Source: an uncultured Nitrosomonadaceae bacterium
GTDB lineage: Bacteria > Pseudomonadota > Gammaproteobacteria > Burkholderiales > Nitrosomonadaceae
Assembly (NCBI GenBank): GCA_943787405.1
Contig: CALSMH010000001.1
Coordinates: 310,001-374,000 of the forward strand
Direction: 5' to 3'
DNA: 64,000 nt
Shown in pieces: positions 39,750 through 50,475 of the stretch. The notes beneath the pieces were generated by a model. The model was not told the DNA's origin. It was given only the letters and a program-made list of their open reading frames with translations, and did not search any database. A program made the position numbers and the translations under genes. Numbering within the stretch: position 1 is the first letter of the stretch; each line of letters opens with the position of its first letter.

Positions 39750-40973
39750 TTATCTGGACTCCCGGTCGCGAACTCGAAATGCTTCACGAGAACGTTGTGT
39801 ACGAGCAGCATTGTTGATAGGATCTGGCGAAACTGCCTGAGGAGGAGCTGCTGGCGCTACTACAGTAGGTGTAGCAGTAGTAGTGTTACTTTTCTCTATC
39901 ATCTTATCCAGCGGCAAATATAGTAAATTATTACTGCTCTTTGAGTCGACTAATATTTTATTGGTCTTCATTAATACTTCTTGCATCATATCAAGGTAAA
40001 GACGATCACGAGTTACATCAGGAGCTTTATCATATTCAACCAATATCTGTTTAAATCGGTTGGCATCACCAGCAGAATTCTCTATCACTCGTTGTTTATA
40101 CCCTTCAGACTCTTCCATCAGGCGCGCTGCATTACCTTTGGCTTTTGGGATAACATCATTAGCATAAGCCTCCCCTTCATTTTTCTGCCGCTCTTTATCC
40201 TGTCCCGCTTTAACCGCGTCATCAAATGCTGCCTGAACCTGCTCCGGTGGCTGTGCATTCTGCATAGTAACTTTGCTGATAGCGATCCCTATTTTGTAGC
40301 GATCAAGAAGACTCTGCATTAATACGGTTGCTTTTGCTGCGACATCTTCCCGTCCTTCATATAGGACGTAATCCATAGTGCTTTTTCCAATAACCTCACG
40401 AATAGATGATTCTGCGGCCTGAAGCACTGCTTCATCTGGATCACGGTTATTAAATAGGTATTCTTGAGGGCTTTTAAGTATATATTGCACAGCAAATTGA
40501 ATATCAATAATATTTTCATCATCAGTTAGCATCAGTGACTCTTTCAACACCTTACTTGTTACATTCTTACGGTATCCAATTTCAATTGTTCTCACTTGGC
40601 TTACATTAACAAGCTCAACAGTCTCAGCCGGGTACGGCAAATGCCAGCTTAATCCTGCTGGGGTTGTTTCACTATATTGTCCAAAGCGCAGAACTACTCC
40701 TCGCTGACCCTCATTCACAATGTAGAATCCACTGGCCATCCATAACATTAATAGAATAACAAGGAGCACGCCAACACTTAAACCACCACCAAGCCGTTTA
40801 AAATTATCACCCCCGCCACTATTACTGCCATCTCCAGAGTTATTGCTACTGGTGCGCTTCCCGCTCCCACCAAAAAGATCGTTAAGCTTTTTGTTAACGT
40901 TGCGTAATATTTCATCCAAATCAGGTGGACCGGATCCGTTTTTTTTACGTCCCCACTGTGGGTCATTTGTCAT
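39750..40973 (-). CDS. hflK: HflK, SPFH-domain membrane protease modulator
   Basis: The 407-residue protein has a polar, glycine- and serine-rich N-terminus (residues 1-68), a transmembrane helix (about 71-88), and an SPFH domain (from VNEGQRGVVLRFGQYS). The C-terminus is a proline- and alanine-rich linker followed by an Arg-rich end (RSREAFRVRDRESR). It works with HflC around FtsH. The gene touches hflC directly and follows hflX by 119 bases. Confidence 0.96.
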   Translation of the reverse strand: MTNDPQWGRKKNGSGPPDLDEILRNVNKKLNDLFGGSGKRTSSNNSGDGSNSGGGDNFKRLGGGLSVGVLLVILLMLWMASGFYIVNEGQRGVVLRFGQYSETTPAGLSWHLPYPAETVELVNVSQVRTIEIGYRKNVTSKVLKESLMLTDDENIIDIQFAVQYILKSPQEYLFNNRDPDEAVLQAAESSIREVIGKSTMDYVLYEGREDVAAKATVLMQSLLDRYKIGIAISKVTMQNAQPPEQVQAAFDDAVKAGQDKERQKNEGEAYANDVIPKAKGNAARLMEESEGYKQRVIENSAGDANRFKQILVEYDKAPDVTRDRLYLDMMQEVLMKTNKILVDSKSSNNLLYLPLDKMIEKSNTTTATPTVVAPAAPPQAVSPDPINNAARTQRSREAFRVRDRESR

Positions 40974-41092
40974 GATGATATTTCTTCCAGTTATTGTGTT
41001 AATTAACTTCGACGAACAGATAGCCTAGTAAGTTCCTTTGAAGTTTAGATTTGATATGAGTATTAATTATAAAATTACAATCTGATAAATCA

Positions 41093-42280
41093 TTAATTGA
41101 CTATAGCCAGTTCATCGTCTAATGCTCCAACATCAGGAAATATTTTACACCAATGTGGCGTAGGCTGTTCAATTGTTTCAGCTAGAGCCATCCTGATAAA
41201 ATCAAGCCCTTCACCGGTTTTCGCACTTAAGCAGATTTGTCCTATTCTACCATATTCATTACGCTGATACCCAGATGTTTTTAATGACGATTTTGCTAAA
41301 TCAATCTTGTTTAATACCAGAATCTGCGGGACTGTATCGGCCCCAATTTCTTGCAGTACTTTGTTAACTTCTTCAATTTGTTCTTCTCGATTAGGGCTAC
41401 TTGCATCTACCACATGTAATAGTATGTTTGACTGCACAGTTTCTTCTAGCGTGGCCCTGAATGAAGCAACTAGAGTGTGTGGTAACTCTCGAATGAAGCC
41501 AACAGTATCAGAGATAACTATCGAACCATGTTCCGGGATAAAGAGTTTACGAGTGGTAGCATCTAGCGTTGCAAAAAGTTTATTGGCAGTATAAGTACGT
41601 GCGCAAGTGAGGCGATTAAACAGGGTAGATTTTCCCGCATTTGTGTAACCAATAATGGAAACTGATATAACTCGGGCGCGCTTTCTTGTACGCCTCTGAA
41701 CGTTTCGTCTGGATTGAAGTTTTTTAAGTTTCTCCTTAAGTAATTTGACTCGTTTCCCAAGTAATCTGCGGTCTGTTTCAAGTTGAGTCTCTCCAGGGCC
41801 ACGTAATCCTATACCGCCTTTTTGTCTCTCCAAGTGAGTCCACCCACGAACTAAGCGAGTAGCCAGATATTGAAGCTGGGCTAGTTCCACTTGTAGCTTC
41901 CCTTCATGACTTTTAGCGCGTTGAGCAAATATATCTAAAATTAGACTGGTACGGTCGATTACACGGCATTCTAGGCATCTTTCTAGATTGCGCTGTTGAA
42001 TCGGAGAGAGGTTATTGTTAAATATGATTAAATTGGCACCAGTTTGTTTCAGTAGGTCCGAAATTTCATCTATTTTTCCCTTGCCTGCATAGGTAGAAGG
42101 ATTGGGCTTATAGTGTTTACTCTTGACCTCGGCAAAAATTGTAAGTTTAGCGCTTACCGCTAATTGTCGTAATTCTTCTAATTCCTCCGAGCGTCTATTG
42201 TTGTCAATATTTAAATTGACGAGTATAGCTGTATTTGGATCATCTGAAGTGGTAGTACTATCGAAAGAATTATCAAGCAT
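41093..42280 (-). CDS. hflX: GTPase HflX
   Basis: HflX is a ribosome-binding GTPase that splits stalled or heat-damaged ribosomes. I set the start at the ATG at 42278-42280 (395 residues); a longer frame would need a TTG at 42299-42301. The HflX domain with [13 protein letters not shown] precedes the G domain. The latter has GYTNAGKS (G1), [11 protein letters not shown] (G3) and LNKIDL (G4). The chosen start overlaps the hfq stop by eight bases (ATGCTTGA), typical coupling of hfq and hflX. The basic helix [22 protein letters not shown] precedes the G domain. Confidence 0.93.
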   Translation of the reverse strand: MLDNSFDSTTTSDDPNTAILVNLNIDNNRRSEELEELRQLAVSAKLTIFAEVKSKHYKPNPSTYAGKGKIDEISDLLKQTGANLIIFNNNLSPIQQRNLERCLECRVIDRTSLILDIFAQRAKSHEGKLQVELAQLQYLATRLVRGWTHLERQKGGIGLRGPGETQLETDRRLLGKRVKLLKEKLKKLQSRRNVQRRTRKRARVISVSIIGYTNAGKSTLFNRLTCARTYTANKLFATLDATTRKLFIPEHGSIVISDTVGFIRELPHTLVASFRATLEETVQSNILLHVVDASSPNREEQIEEVNKVLQEIGADTVPQILVLNKIDLAKSSLKTSGYQRNEYGRIGQICLSAKTGEGLDFIRMALAETIEQPTPHWCKIFPDVGALDDELAIVN

Positions 42281-42518
42281 CTGGTATGTCTGGTTCCCCA
42301 AATGGGATAGAGAAAGTTTTAGTGGGGACGACGGTAGAAATAGCGTGTTTATATACCATCTGCGTAACTGTATTCTTTAAAAGAATTACATATTGATCAA
42401 AAGAGTCAATTTGTCCTTGCAGTTTAATGCCATTTACTAAGTAAATTGATACTGGAATATGTTCTGTTCGCAAGGCATTTAAAAACGGATCTTGTAAGAG
42501 TTGTCCTTTAGCTGTCAT
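42273..42518 (-). CDS. hfq: RNA chaperone Hfq
   Basis: Hfq binds small regulatory RNAs and mRNAs as a hexameric ring. The 81-residue protein has the usual Sm1 motif ([22 protein letters not shown]) and Sm2 motif [11 protein letters not shown]. It begins with [17 protein letters not shown] as in other proteobacteria, and has no long C-terminal tail. It heads the hfq-hflX-hflK-hflC gene order. Its stop overlaps the hflX start. Confidence 0.98.
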   Translation of the reverse strand: MTAKGQLLQDPFLNALRTEHIPVSIYLVNGIKLQGQIDSFDQYVILLKNTVTQMVYKHAISTVVPTKTFSIPFGEPDIPDA

Positions 42519-42759
42519 GAGAGTCTTTTTTTTTAATTATTCGAAATTTCACTTTACTTGATTTTTTGTGGTAAATCCATACTCCTCAAAGTATGAATAA
42601 ATAAATTCACACTTTAGGCTTCGTCATGCTTTTAGAAAAATATTGTTCATTATTCATTTTATATAAAATGAGCTTTATATGTAAAATATAAAACAGTTAC
42701 TGTAATTTGCTCATTAGAAGATAGAAGAGGGAGAAGGTTCAGCCTGGCATTGTGCGGTC

Positions 42760-43329
42760 CTATTTATTAGCAGGTATGGCCGCGTCTAAATTCATCTTTT
42801 GTAAGTAAATGCGGTTATATTTTCCATATTTATTAATTTCATGAGGCTTGTGATTCAGTAAACGCGCTAGCTCAGTAAGTGCCTGGTAGTAGACTTGACG
42901 CTTAAACTCAACTACCGATTCGAGTTTGATCCAGTATTGATTCCAGCGCCAGGCATCGAACTCCGGACGAACATTTGTACGCAGTGACACATCAGAGTCA
43001 CGTCCCACCAAACGTAATAAATACCAAATTTGTTTTTGACCTTTATAGTTTCCACGGCATTCACGCTTTATCCACTGATCTGGTACTTCATAGCGCAACC
43101 AATCACGCGTGCGGCCAACAATCTCGATATGGCGGGGGTGAAGTCCAGTTTCCTCTGTTAATTCTCTGTACATGGCCTGTTTTGGACTTTCGCCAGGATT
43201 GATTCCGCCTTGAGGAAATTGCCAGGAATCTTGTTTAATGCGTTTCCCCCAGAAGACTTCATTCTTTTTATTCAAAAGAATAATACCAACATTGGAGCGA
43301 TATCCGTTACGGTCGATCATATGGTTCAC
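42760..43329 (-). CDS. rppH: RNA pyrophosphohydrolase
   Basis: RppH removes pyrophosphate from the 5' end of mRNA and starts 5'-dependent decay. The 189-residue protein has the Nudix box [23 protein letters not shown] within residues 41-63, with all three essential glutamates in the REXXEE core. The start may be the Met at position 4 ([12 protein letters not shown]), which fits the family N-terminus better. The gene is alone, and upstream is the divergent region leading to proS. Confidence 0.95.
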   Translation of the reverse strand: MNHMIDRNGYRSNVGIILLNKKNEVFWGKRIKQDSWQFPQGGINPGESPKQAMYRELTEETGLHPRHIEIVGRTRDWLRYEVPDQWIKRECRGNYKGQKQIWYLLRLVGRDSDVSLRTNVRPEFDAWRWNQYWIKLESVVEFKRQVYYQALTELARLLNHKPHEINKYGKYNRIYLQKMNLDAAIPANK

Positions 43330-43672
43330 CCGTGTGATCTATTTCAATAAGATTATTAATGATTTTTTCATACTTTATACTAGAATGAAAGTAATCGTTA
43401 AATTAATAAATATTTTTAGCTTAAATTATTATATTTGAATCTAAATTTTTTAGTAATTCTGGAATTAATTTTCTATCTGAGTTTGAAATGGATCCTCATG
43501 GCATAATAATAAATAACCCTCTTAAGGATCATTTAAGGGTGCAACGTGTATAAAATTCGATATGGAGCTCTCATGCCTAAATTTGTAGGTATGAATGTTG
43601 CATGTAAATAATACATATTGAATCCTTTCAAGGTAGAATTCTTAGACTTAACATTTCTAATGGAGCCAAGTG

Positions 43673-45382
43673 ATGCGTGTATCACAATTTTTTATTTCTA
43701 CCTATAAAGAGGCCCCTGCCGAGGCAGAATTAGCGAGTCATAGGCTAATGATGCGAGCCGGCCTCATAAAAAAACTTGGGAGTGGGTTATATACATGGAT
43801 GCCACTGGGCTTGAGAGTCTTACGTAAAGTTGAATGTATTATTCGGGAGGAAATGGACAGATGCGGTGCAATAGAGCTACTTATGCCTGTAGTACAACCG
43901 GCAGAATTATGGAAAGAGACAGCGCGCTGGGATAAATTTGGGTCACTGATGCTTCGAATGAAAGATAGGTATCAACGAGATTTCTGTTTTGGGCCTACGC
44001 ATGAAGAAGTAATTACTGATATTTTACGTAGAGAAATAAATAGTTATCGCCAGCTACCACTTACTCTATATCAGATTCAAACTAAATTTCGTGATGAGAT
44101 TCGTCCCCGTTTCGGGGTAATGCGTGCACGTGAATTTCTAATGAAAGATGCATACTCATTCCATGTTGATAATGCTAGCTTGGAGAAAACATATAATGCT
44201 ATGCATAACTCCTATACTAAAATATTTAGTCGATTAGGATTAAATTTTCGTGCTGTAGAAGCTGATTCAGGGGCAATAGGTGGCGGCAGTTCAAACGAAT
44301 TTCATGTTTTGGCTGATTCGGGTGAAGATAGCATTGCTTTCTGTCCAGATTCAACTTATGCAGCCAATATTGAATTTGCTAAGGCGTTACATCTGGATAA
44401 ATTACGAGAAAGAGCTAAGACTCACATACAAAAAATTGCAACACCTAACAGAGAAACTTGTGAAGAGGTGGCGGAATTTTTGGATGTGCCAATTAAGAGG
44501 ATCGTTAAAACTCTAGCGGTGGTCGTGAACGATGAAATGGTTTTGTTGCTGTTACGTGGTGATCATAATTTAAATGAATTAAAAGCACAAAAAATCCCAT
44601 TATTACAAGATTTTCGGCTGGCAAATGAGGAAGAAGTTTCTAATAAAATAAATTGTCGTGCAGGATATATAGGCCCAATTGGTACAGAGCTAACCATTAT
44701 TTCAGACGTGTCAGTAATGGAAATGAGCGATTTTACTTGTGGTTCAAATGAGGAAGGCTACCATTACACTGGTGTTAATTTTGGTCGGGATATGAAAGAG
44801 CCTAGTCATGTATTTGATATTCGCAATGTAATTTCAGGTGACTTATCTCCCGATGGGAAGGGTAAGCTTGAGATCTGCAGAGGGATTGAAGTTGGACATA
44901 TTTTTAAGTTGCATACTGAGTATTCCAAGGAAATGAAAGCTTGCTATTTAAATGAATCTGGCCAGTCTGTTCCTGTGGAAATGGGATGTTACGGTATTGG
45001 TGTATCACGTATCGTAGCGGCAGCTATTGAACAGAAGCATGATAAGCATGGGATTGTTTTTCCACTTGAGATGGCTCCCTTCCAAGTGGTAATTATACCT
45101 ATTGGAATGAACAAGAGTGCATTGATAAAAGCTGAAGCGGAGAGGCTATATGAAAAACTTTCTGCTATTGGCATTGAAGTGTTACTTGATGATCGTAATG
45201 AGCGTCCGGGCGTAATGTTTGCTGATATGGAATTAATTGGAATCCCCCACCGTATTGTCATTGGTGAGCGTGGTTTGAAAGAAGGAAATATCGAGTACAA
45301 AGGTAGGTGTGATGATAAACATAAGGTTATACCCCTACAAGGGACGGTTGATTTTATAAAATCAATATTATATCCAGAATAG
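43673..45382 (+). CDS. proS: Prolyl-tRNA synthetase
   Basis: ProS charges tRNA-Pro. The 569-residue class II enzyme (bacterial type with editing domain) has [11 protein letters not shown] (about 67-77), PTHEE near 109-113, an insertion domain (about 230-390), and [11 protein letters not shown] near 440-450. I use the ATG at 43673 rather than the GTG three bases before, because GGAGCC lies at a suitable distance and MRVSQFF is a typical opening. The gene is monocistronic and convergent with leuA. Confidence 0.97.
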   Translation: MRVSQFFISTYKEAPAEAELASHRLMMRAGLIKKLGSGLYTWMPLGLRVLRKVECIIREEMDRCGAIELLMPVVQPAELWKETARWDKFGSLMLRMKDRYQRDFCFGPTHEEVITDILRREINSYRQLPLTLYQIQTKFRDEIRPRFGVMRAREFLMKDAYSFHVDNASLEKTYNAMHNSYTKIFSRLGLNFRAVEADSGAIGGGSSNEFHVLADSGEDSIAFCPDSTYAANIEFAKALHLDKLRERAKTHIQKIATPNRETCEEVAEFLDVPIKRIVKTLAVVVNDEMVLLLLRGDHNLNELKAQKIPLLQDFRLANEEEVSNKINCRAGYIGPIGTELTIISDVSVMEMSDFTCGSNEEGYHYTGVNFGRDMKEPSHVFDIRNVISGDLSPDGKGKLEICRGIEVGHIFKLHTEYSKEMKACYLNESGQSVPVEMGCYGIGVSRIVAAAIEQKHDKHGIVFPLEMAPFQVVIIPIGMNKSALIKAEAERLYEKLSAIGIEVLLDDRNERPGVMFADMELIGIPHRIVIGERGLKEGNIEYKGRCDDKHKVIPLQGTVDFIKSILYPE

Positions 45383-45473
45383 TTGAGCCTACTCATCATG
45401 AGCCGTGATACCTATTGAATAATAGGGTACTTATATTATTAGAGTATTGCGGGGGGCATCACTAAAAGGTTTA

Positions 45474-47009
45474 CTATACTTGGGGGTGTGCTCTTTCCAA
45501 TTTACTATTATGTAGTTTATTGAGCGCACTGAGATAGGCTTTTGCAGAGGCTGTCACAATATCAATATCCGACCCGCTACCATTGACGATACGCCCTGAC
45601 TTTTGTAATCGCACGGTTACTTCACCCTGCGAGTCAGTGCCACTAGTAATATTATTTACTGAGTACAATTGTAGTTCTGTGTCACTGGAAATAATTTTCT
45701 CAATTGCACGAAAAGTGGCATCCACCGGTCCACTACCATCTGATTCTGCTCGTAATTCCTTACCCCCCTCAGCAATTACTATTTTTGCATATGGTGTTTC
45801 ACCAGTCTCACTGTGTGCAGTCAGAGATAGAAGCTTGTAATGCTCCTGTAGACTCATAGTTTCATCCGAAACTAGCGCATGTAAATCTTCATCGAAAATA
45901 TCATGCTTTTTATCCGCTAATTCTTTGAAACGGATAAATGTGGCATTAAGTATTTCTTCCGACTCTAATTCAATACCAAGCTCTGCCAAGCGGTTACGGA
46001 ATGCATTGCGTCCAGAGTGTTTTCCAAGTGATAATTTATTAGCTCCCCATCCAACATCTTCAGCACGCATGATTTCATATGTTTCACGGTGTTTCAGGAC
46101 ACCATCTTGATGAATTCCTGCTTCATGTGCAAATGCATTTGCTCCGACGATAGCTTTATTAGGTTGTACTGGAAATCCGGTAATACCTGAAACGAGTTTG
46201 CTTGCTGGCACGATATGAGTGGCATCTATAAGTGTCTCGCAAGGGAATACATCCTGACGAGTGCGAACTGCCATAACGATTTCCTCAAGAGATGCGTTAC
46301 CCGCACGCTCTCCTAAACCATTAACAGTACATTCAATTTGCCGTGCGCCGTTCATTACCGCGGATAATGAGTTGGCGACTGCCAAGCCTAAATCATTGTG
46401 ACAGTGTACTGAGAATATTGCTTTGTTAGAATTAGGTATACGTTCACGCAGAGTTTGTACAAGCTTGCCAAATTGTTCTGGCATTGTGTAACCAACAGTA
46501 TCAGGAATATTAAGGGTGGTTGCCCCCGCTTTAATAACTGCTTCTAATATATGGCAAAGAAAATCAATATTTGAGCGTCCTGCATCTTCAGGAGAGAACT
46601 CTACATTATCAGTATATTCGCGTGCCCATTTTACAGCCTTAACGGCTTGTTCAAGTACCTGATCAGGAGACATGCGTAGTTTTTTCTCCATATGAACTGG
46701 TGAAGTGGCAATAAAGGTATGGATGCGTGCTGAATTCGCATTCTTCAAGGCCTCACCGGCACGATCGATATCCCCTTTAATGGCACGAGCTAACCCACAT
46801 ACAGTACTATCTTTAATAGTGTCAGCTACTGCTTTTACCGCTTTAAAGTCCCCATTGGAGGCTGCTGGAAATCCGGCCTCAATGATATCAACACGCATAC
46901 GTTCTAATTGTCGTGCAATACGAATTTTCTCTTCCTGAGTCATAGACGCACCAGGACTTTGCTCGCCATCGCGCAGGGTTGTATCAAAAATTATTAAATG
47001 GTCTTTCAT
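45474..47009 (-). CDS. leuA: 2-Isopropylmalate synthase
   Basis: LeuA condenses 2-ketoisovalerate with acetyl-CoA, the first committed step to leucine. The 511-residue protein has [15 protein letters not shown] (9-23), the metal-binding VHCHNDLG (about 202-209), and a C-terminal LeuA allosteric domain with [10 protein letters not shown] and SGSDIDIV. The size and the C-terminal domain fit the leucine-sensitive bacterial form. It is the last of the minus-strand series ilvB-ilvH-ilvC-psd-pssA-leuA, though separated from pssA by about 240 bases. Confidence 0.98.
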   Translation of the reverse strand: MKDHLIIFDTTLRDGEQSPGASMTQEEKIRIARQLERMRVDIIEAGFPAASNGDFKAVKAVADTIKDSTVCGLARAIKGDIDRAGEALKNANSARIHTFIATSPVHMEKKLRMSPDQVLEQAVKAVKWAREYTDNVEFSPEDAGRSNIDFLCHILEAVIKAGATTLNIPDTVGYTMPEQFGKLVQTLRERIPNSNKAIFSVHCHNDLGLAVANSLSAVMNGARQIECTVNGLGERAGNASLEEIVMAVRTRQDVFPCETLIDATHIVPASKLVSGITGFPVQPNKAIVGANAFAHEAGIHQDGVLKHRETYEIMRAEDVGWGANKLSLGKHSGRNAFRNRLAELGIELESEEILNATFIRFKELADKKHDIFDEDLHALVSDETMSLQEHYKLLSLTAHSETGETPYAKIVIAEGGKELRAESDGSGPVDATFRAIEKIISSDTELQLYSVNNITSGTDSQGEVTVRLQKSGRIVNGSGSDIDIVTASAKAYLSALNKLHNSKLERAHPQV

Positions 47010-47119
47010 TCTTTCTCCACCATACGTCTATCTTATATAGAAAAAATCTGAGTTGAAGTGAAGAATCTGCAAAGCAAATTCTGCCGGATAAAACACTAGA
47101 ATAAAATGTAATAATCAGC

Positions 47120-47205
47120 GCGCAAGGCGCAGCAGAGATCCTGACAGTAGTGGCAGGATATGTGAAGGGTGACGCCAGAAAGGGCTGTATATATGTTTCA
47201 TATGG
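47120..47205. repeat. Candidate interspersed GC-rich element between leuA and pssA
   Basis: The AT-rich gap contains a short GC-rich island beginning with CAGCGCGCAAGGCGCAGCAG, which then forms the hairpin ATCCTG-ACA-GTAG-TGG-CAGGAT and is followed by AAGGGTGACGCCAGAAAGG. Its composition is unlike the surrounding DNA and it has no coding frame. It looks like a small dispersed repeat, but only one copy is present in this window. Confidence 0.3.
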
Positions 47206-47248
47206 TTAAATATAAATGGTTTTTTATTTTTACGCAACAAGGGCTGGG

Positions 47249-48022
47249 TCAGCTTTCCTGAATGTCAGTAGATTTTTTCTTTTTTCTCCACTGTAATATC
47301 CACATAATATAACCAGATAATGCGTAAAGCATAAACACACAAAAAAGCACAACAGGTGGTTGGCTTGGAATTAATACAAAAAAGAATAGTGCCAGTAACA
47401 AAACGGTTATAAATGGCACGCTCTTACGTAAGTTTATTTCCTTTCCACTGTAATAAGGCAGGTTGCTCACCATAGTAAAGCCAGCAAATACCGTGATACC
47501 CCAAGCTAGCCATTTTATATCTGGCCCTGCAATTTTAAATTCTAACATTACCCAAACTAATCCTGCGATAAGTGCAGCAGCAGCTGGGCTGGGCAGTCCT
47601 TGAAAGAATCGTCTGTCTGTTTCTCCCGTTTTTGAGTTAAAACGCGCAAGACGTAGCGCAGCACAGGTACAATAAATAAAAGCTGCTATCCAACCCATCT
47701 TCCCCATGTCCTTTAGGGCCCATTCATATATAACTAGTGCAGGAGCAGCACCAAATGAAATCATGTCTGATAGGCTGTCATATTCAGCCCCAAACTCACT
47801 TTGAGTATGAGTGAGTCGTGCCACACGCCCATCTAGTCCATCGAGTACCATAGCAATAAATATTGCTATGGCAGAATACTCAAAATTCCCGTTCATTGCC
47901 TGTACGATGGCATAAAAACCAGCAAATAGTGCTGCCGTAGTAAATAAATTGGGCAGTAAATAGATACCACGCCGTCGTAGCTTTGATTTGAACATTATGC
48001 GAGATTGGTTGGGATCGTACAT
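47249..48022 (-). CDS. pssA: CDP-diacylglycerol-serine O-phosphatidyltransferase
   Basis: This 257-residue membrane enzyme makes phosphatidylserine. The CDP-alcohol phosphotransferase motif is DGLDGRVAR at 61-69, continued by GAEYDSLSD (78-86), with Asp61, Asp64, Asp82 and Asp86 as the metal ligands. Several hydrophobic segments surround it. Together with psd it makes phosphatidylethanolamine. It lies 107 bases after psd in the same direction. Confidence 0.94.
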   Translation of the reverse strand: MYDPNQSRIMFKSKLRRRGIYLLPNLFTTAALFAGFYAIVQAMNGNFEYSAIAIFIAMVLDGLDGRVARLTHTQSEFGAEYDSLSDMISFGAAPALVIYEWALKDMGKMGWIAAFIYCTCAALRLARFNSKTGETDRRFFQGLPSPAAAALIAGLVWVMLEFKIAGPDIKWLAWGITVFAGFTMVSNLPYYSGKEINLRKSVPFITVLLLALFFFVLIPSQPPVVLFCVFMLYALSGYIMWILQWRKKKKSTDIQES

Positions 48023-48129
48023 TATTTGTACATTACAATAAAAGACTAATGAATGGTAAACCGTTACGTTAGGATGGTAAACAGAAGACTTGTTATTAAT
48101 GAGGCTTAAGAAATGAGGTTATGACAGAT

Positions 48130-48777
48130 TCAAGGTGCTAGTTCTGCTAGTATAGTTAGTGTTGCATGAACCTTATCTCCGATATTTACCTTTACTTTAG
48201 TATTAAGTGGCAAATAAACATCTACTCGTGATCCAAAGCGGATAAAACCAAAACGTTGCCCACGCGCAAGGTATTCACCAATTTTTGTATGGCAAACTAT
48301 ACGCTTTGCAATTAGACCGGCGATTTGTACACAGGTTATATCAAGGTCATTATCAGTTTTTATCCATAGCGCATTGCGTTCATTTTCAAGTGAGGCTTTA
48401 GGTAGGCTAGCGTTGATAAATTTTCCAGGAAAATACCATTCTTTATGAACCTTTCCATCTACTGGACTTCGGTTGGAATGGACATTGAACACATTCATAA
48501 AGACACTTACTTTTATGGCATCACGCTTTAGATATGGATCCTGTGTATTTTCAACCGCTACTATTCTGCCATCAGCAGGTGACAATACAGCATTAATTTT
48601 TTGTGGAACAACGCGTGGTGGATCACGGAAAAATTGTAAAACAAATAATGCGATTATCCAGCATGGGGCAGACCAAATCCAACCTGCAAAAATACTTACT
48701 AATATTGAGATAGCTGCAGCTCCCGCAATAAAAGGCCAGCCTTCACGGGCAAAAAACGGATGAGGGTAATTCGTCAT
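48130..48777 (-). CDS. psd: Phosphatidylserine decarboxylase proenzyme
   Basis: Psd makes phosphatidylethanolamine by decarboxylating phosphatidylserine, and cleaves itself to form a pyruvoyl group. The 215-residue sequence is the short archaeal-type form. It has hydrophobic segments near 17-50, SPADGRI (66-72) and the autocleavage motif RFGSR with Gly182-Ser183. His100 and Asp69 lie near conserved positions. It follows ilvC at 95 bases with a strong hairpin between. Confidence 0.93.
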   Translation of the reverse strand: MTNYPHPFFAREGWPFIAGAAAISILVSIFAGWIWSAPCWIIALFVLQFFRDPPRVVPQKINAVLSPADGRIVAVENTQDPYLKRDAIKVSVFMNVFNVHSNRSPVDGKVHKEWYFPGKFINASLPKASLENERNALWIKTDNDLDITCVQIAGLIAKRIVCHTKIGEYLARGQRFGFIRFGSRVDVYLPLNTKVKVNIGDKVHATLTILAELAP

Positions 48778-48817
48778 GGTGTGAGTAGTTTAGTAATGTG
48801 CGTTTATTATTAGAGTG

Positions 48818-48847
48818 GCATGAGCATGCTATAGATCATGCTCATGC
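48818..48847 (-). terminator. Hairpin between ilvC and psd
   Basis: GCATGAGCATG and CATGCTCATGC form a perfect 11-base-pair stem with an eight-base loop, 26 bases after the ilvC stop. There is no U-tract, so it may be a partial terminator or an mRNA-stabilising end between the branched-chain and phospholipid genes. Confidence 0.5.
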
Positions 48848-48872
48848 TTTACATGCTGCCAGCTGTTTTATA

Positions 48873-49901
<1,029 letters not shown>

Positions 49902-49978
49902 TTAAAATAATTTGGAATAGATGTTGAAAGACTATTTACTGCAGACAGAAACTCTTCCCCTGCAATTTATATCAGATT

Positions 49979-50473
49979 TCATTTTACTTCTAAGGCCCTT
50001 TCGCCACGGCCAATTCCAGAGGCGCCAGTACGAACTGTCTCCAGTATAGTGCTGTGACCCATTGCATCGATAAATGCGTCAAGCTTTGAACAGGTACCAG
50101 TCAACTCAATAATATAAGATGTGTCAGTAGTATCAACAATGCGACCACAAAAAATATCAGTTGTAGCTTTTATCTCCTTTCGGTTTTTACCTAGAGCGCT
50201 TACTTTCACCAGCATCAGCTCACATTCAATATGGTCCCCATCACTTAAGTCAAGTACCTTCACTACATCAATCAATTTATTCAACTGTTTGGTGATTTGC
50301 TCGACCACGCTATCTGACCCAACAGTAACCAGAGTCATTCGAGATAATGTAGGGTCCTCTGTAGGTGCAACAGTGAGAGACATAATATTATAACCTCTTG
50401 CAGAGAACAAACCTGCCACGCGCGACAAAGCACCTGCTTCATTTTCCATCAATAAAGAAATTATATGTCGCAT
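49979..50473 (-). CDS. ilvH: Acetolactate synthase small (regulatory) subunit
   Basis: The 164-residue protein begins MRHIISLLMENEAGALSRV, which opens an ACT domain (about 4-76), and has a C-terminal domain ending IGRGERALEVK. It confers valine feedback sensitivity on the large subunit. Only two bases separate it from ilvB, so the two are translated together. Confidence 0.97.
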   Translation of the reverse strand: MRHIISLLMENEAGALSRVAGLFSARGYNIMSLTVAPTEDPTLSRMTLVTVGSDSVVEQITKQLNKLIDVVKVLDLSDGDHIECELMLVKVSALGKNRKEIKATTDIFCGRIVDTTDTSYIIELTGTCSKLDAFIDAMGHSTILETVRTGASGIGRGERALEVK

Positions 50474-50475
50474 TT

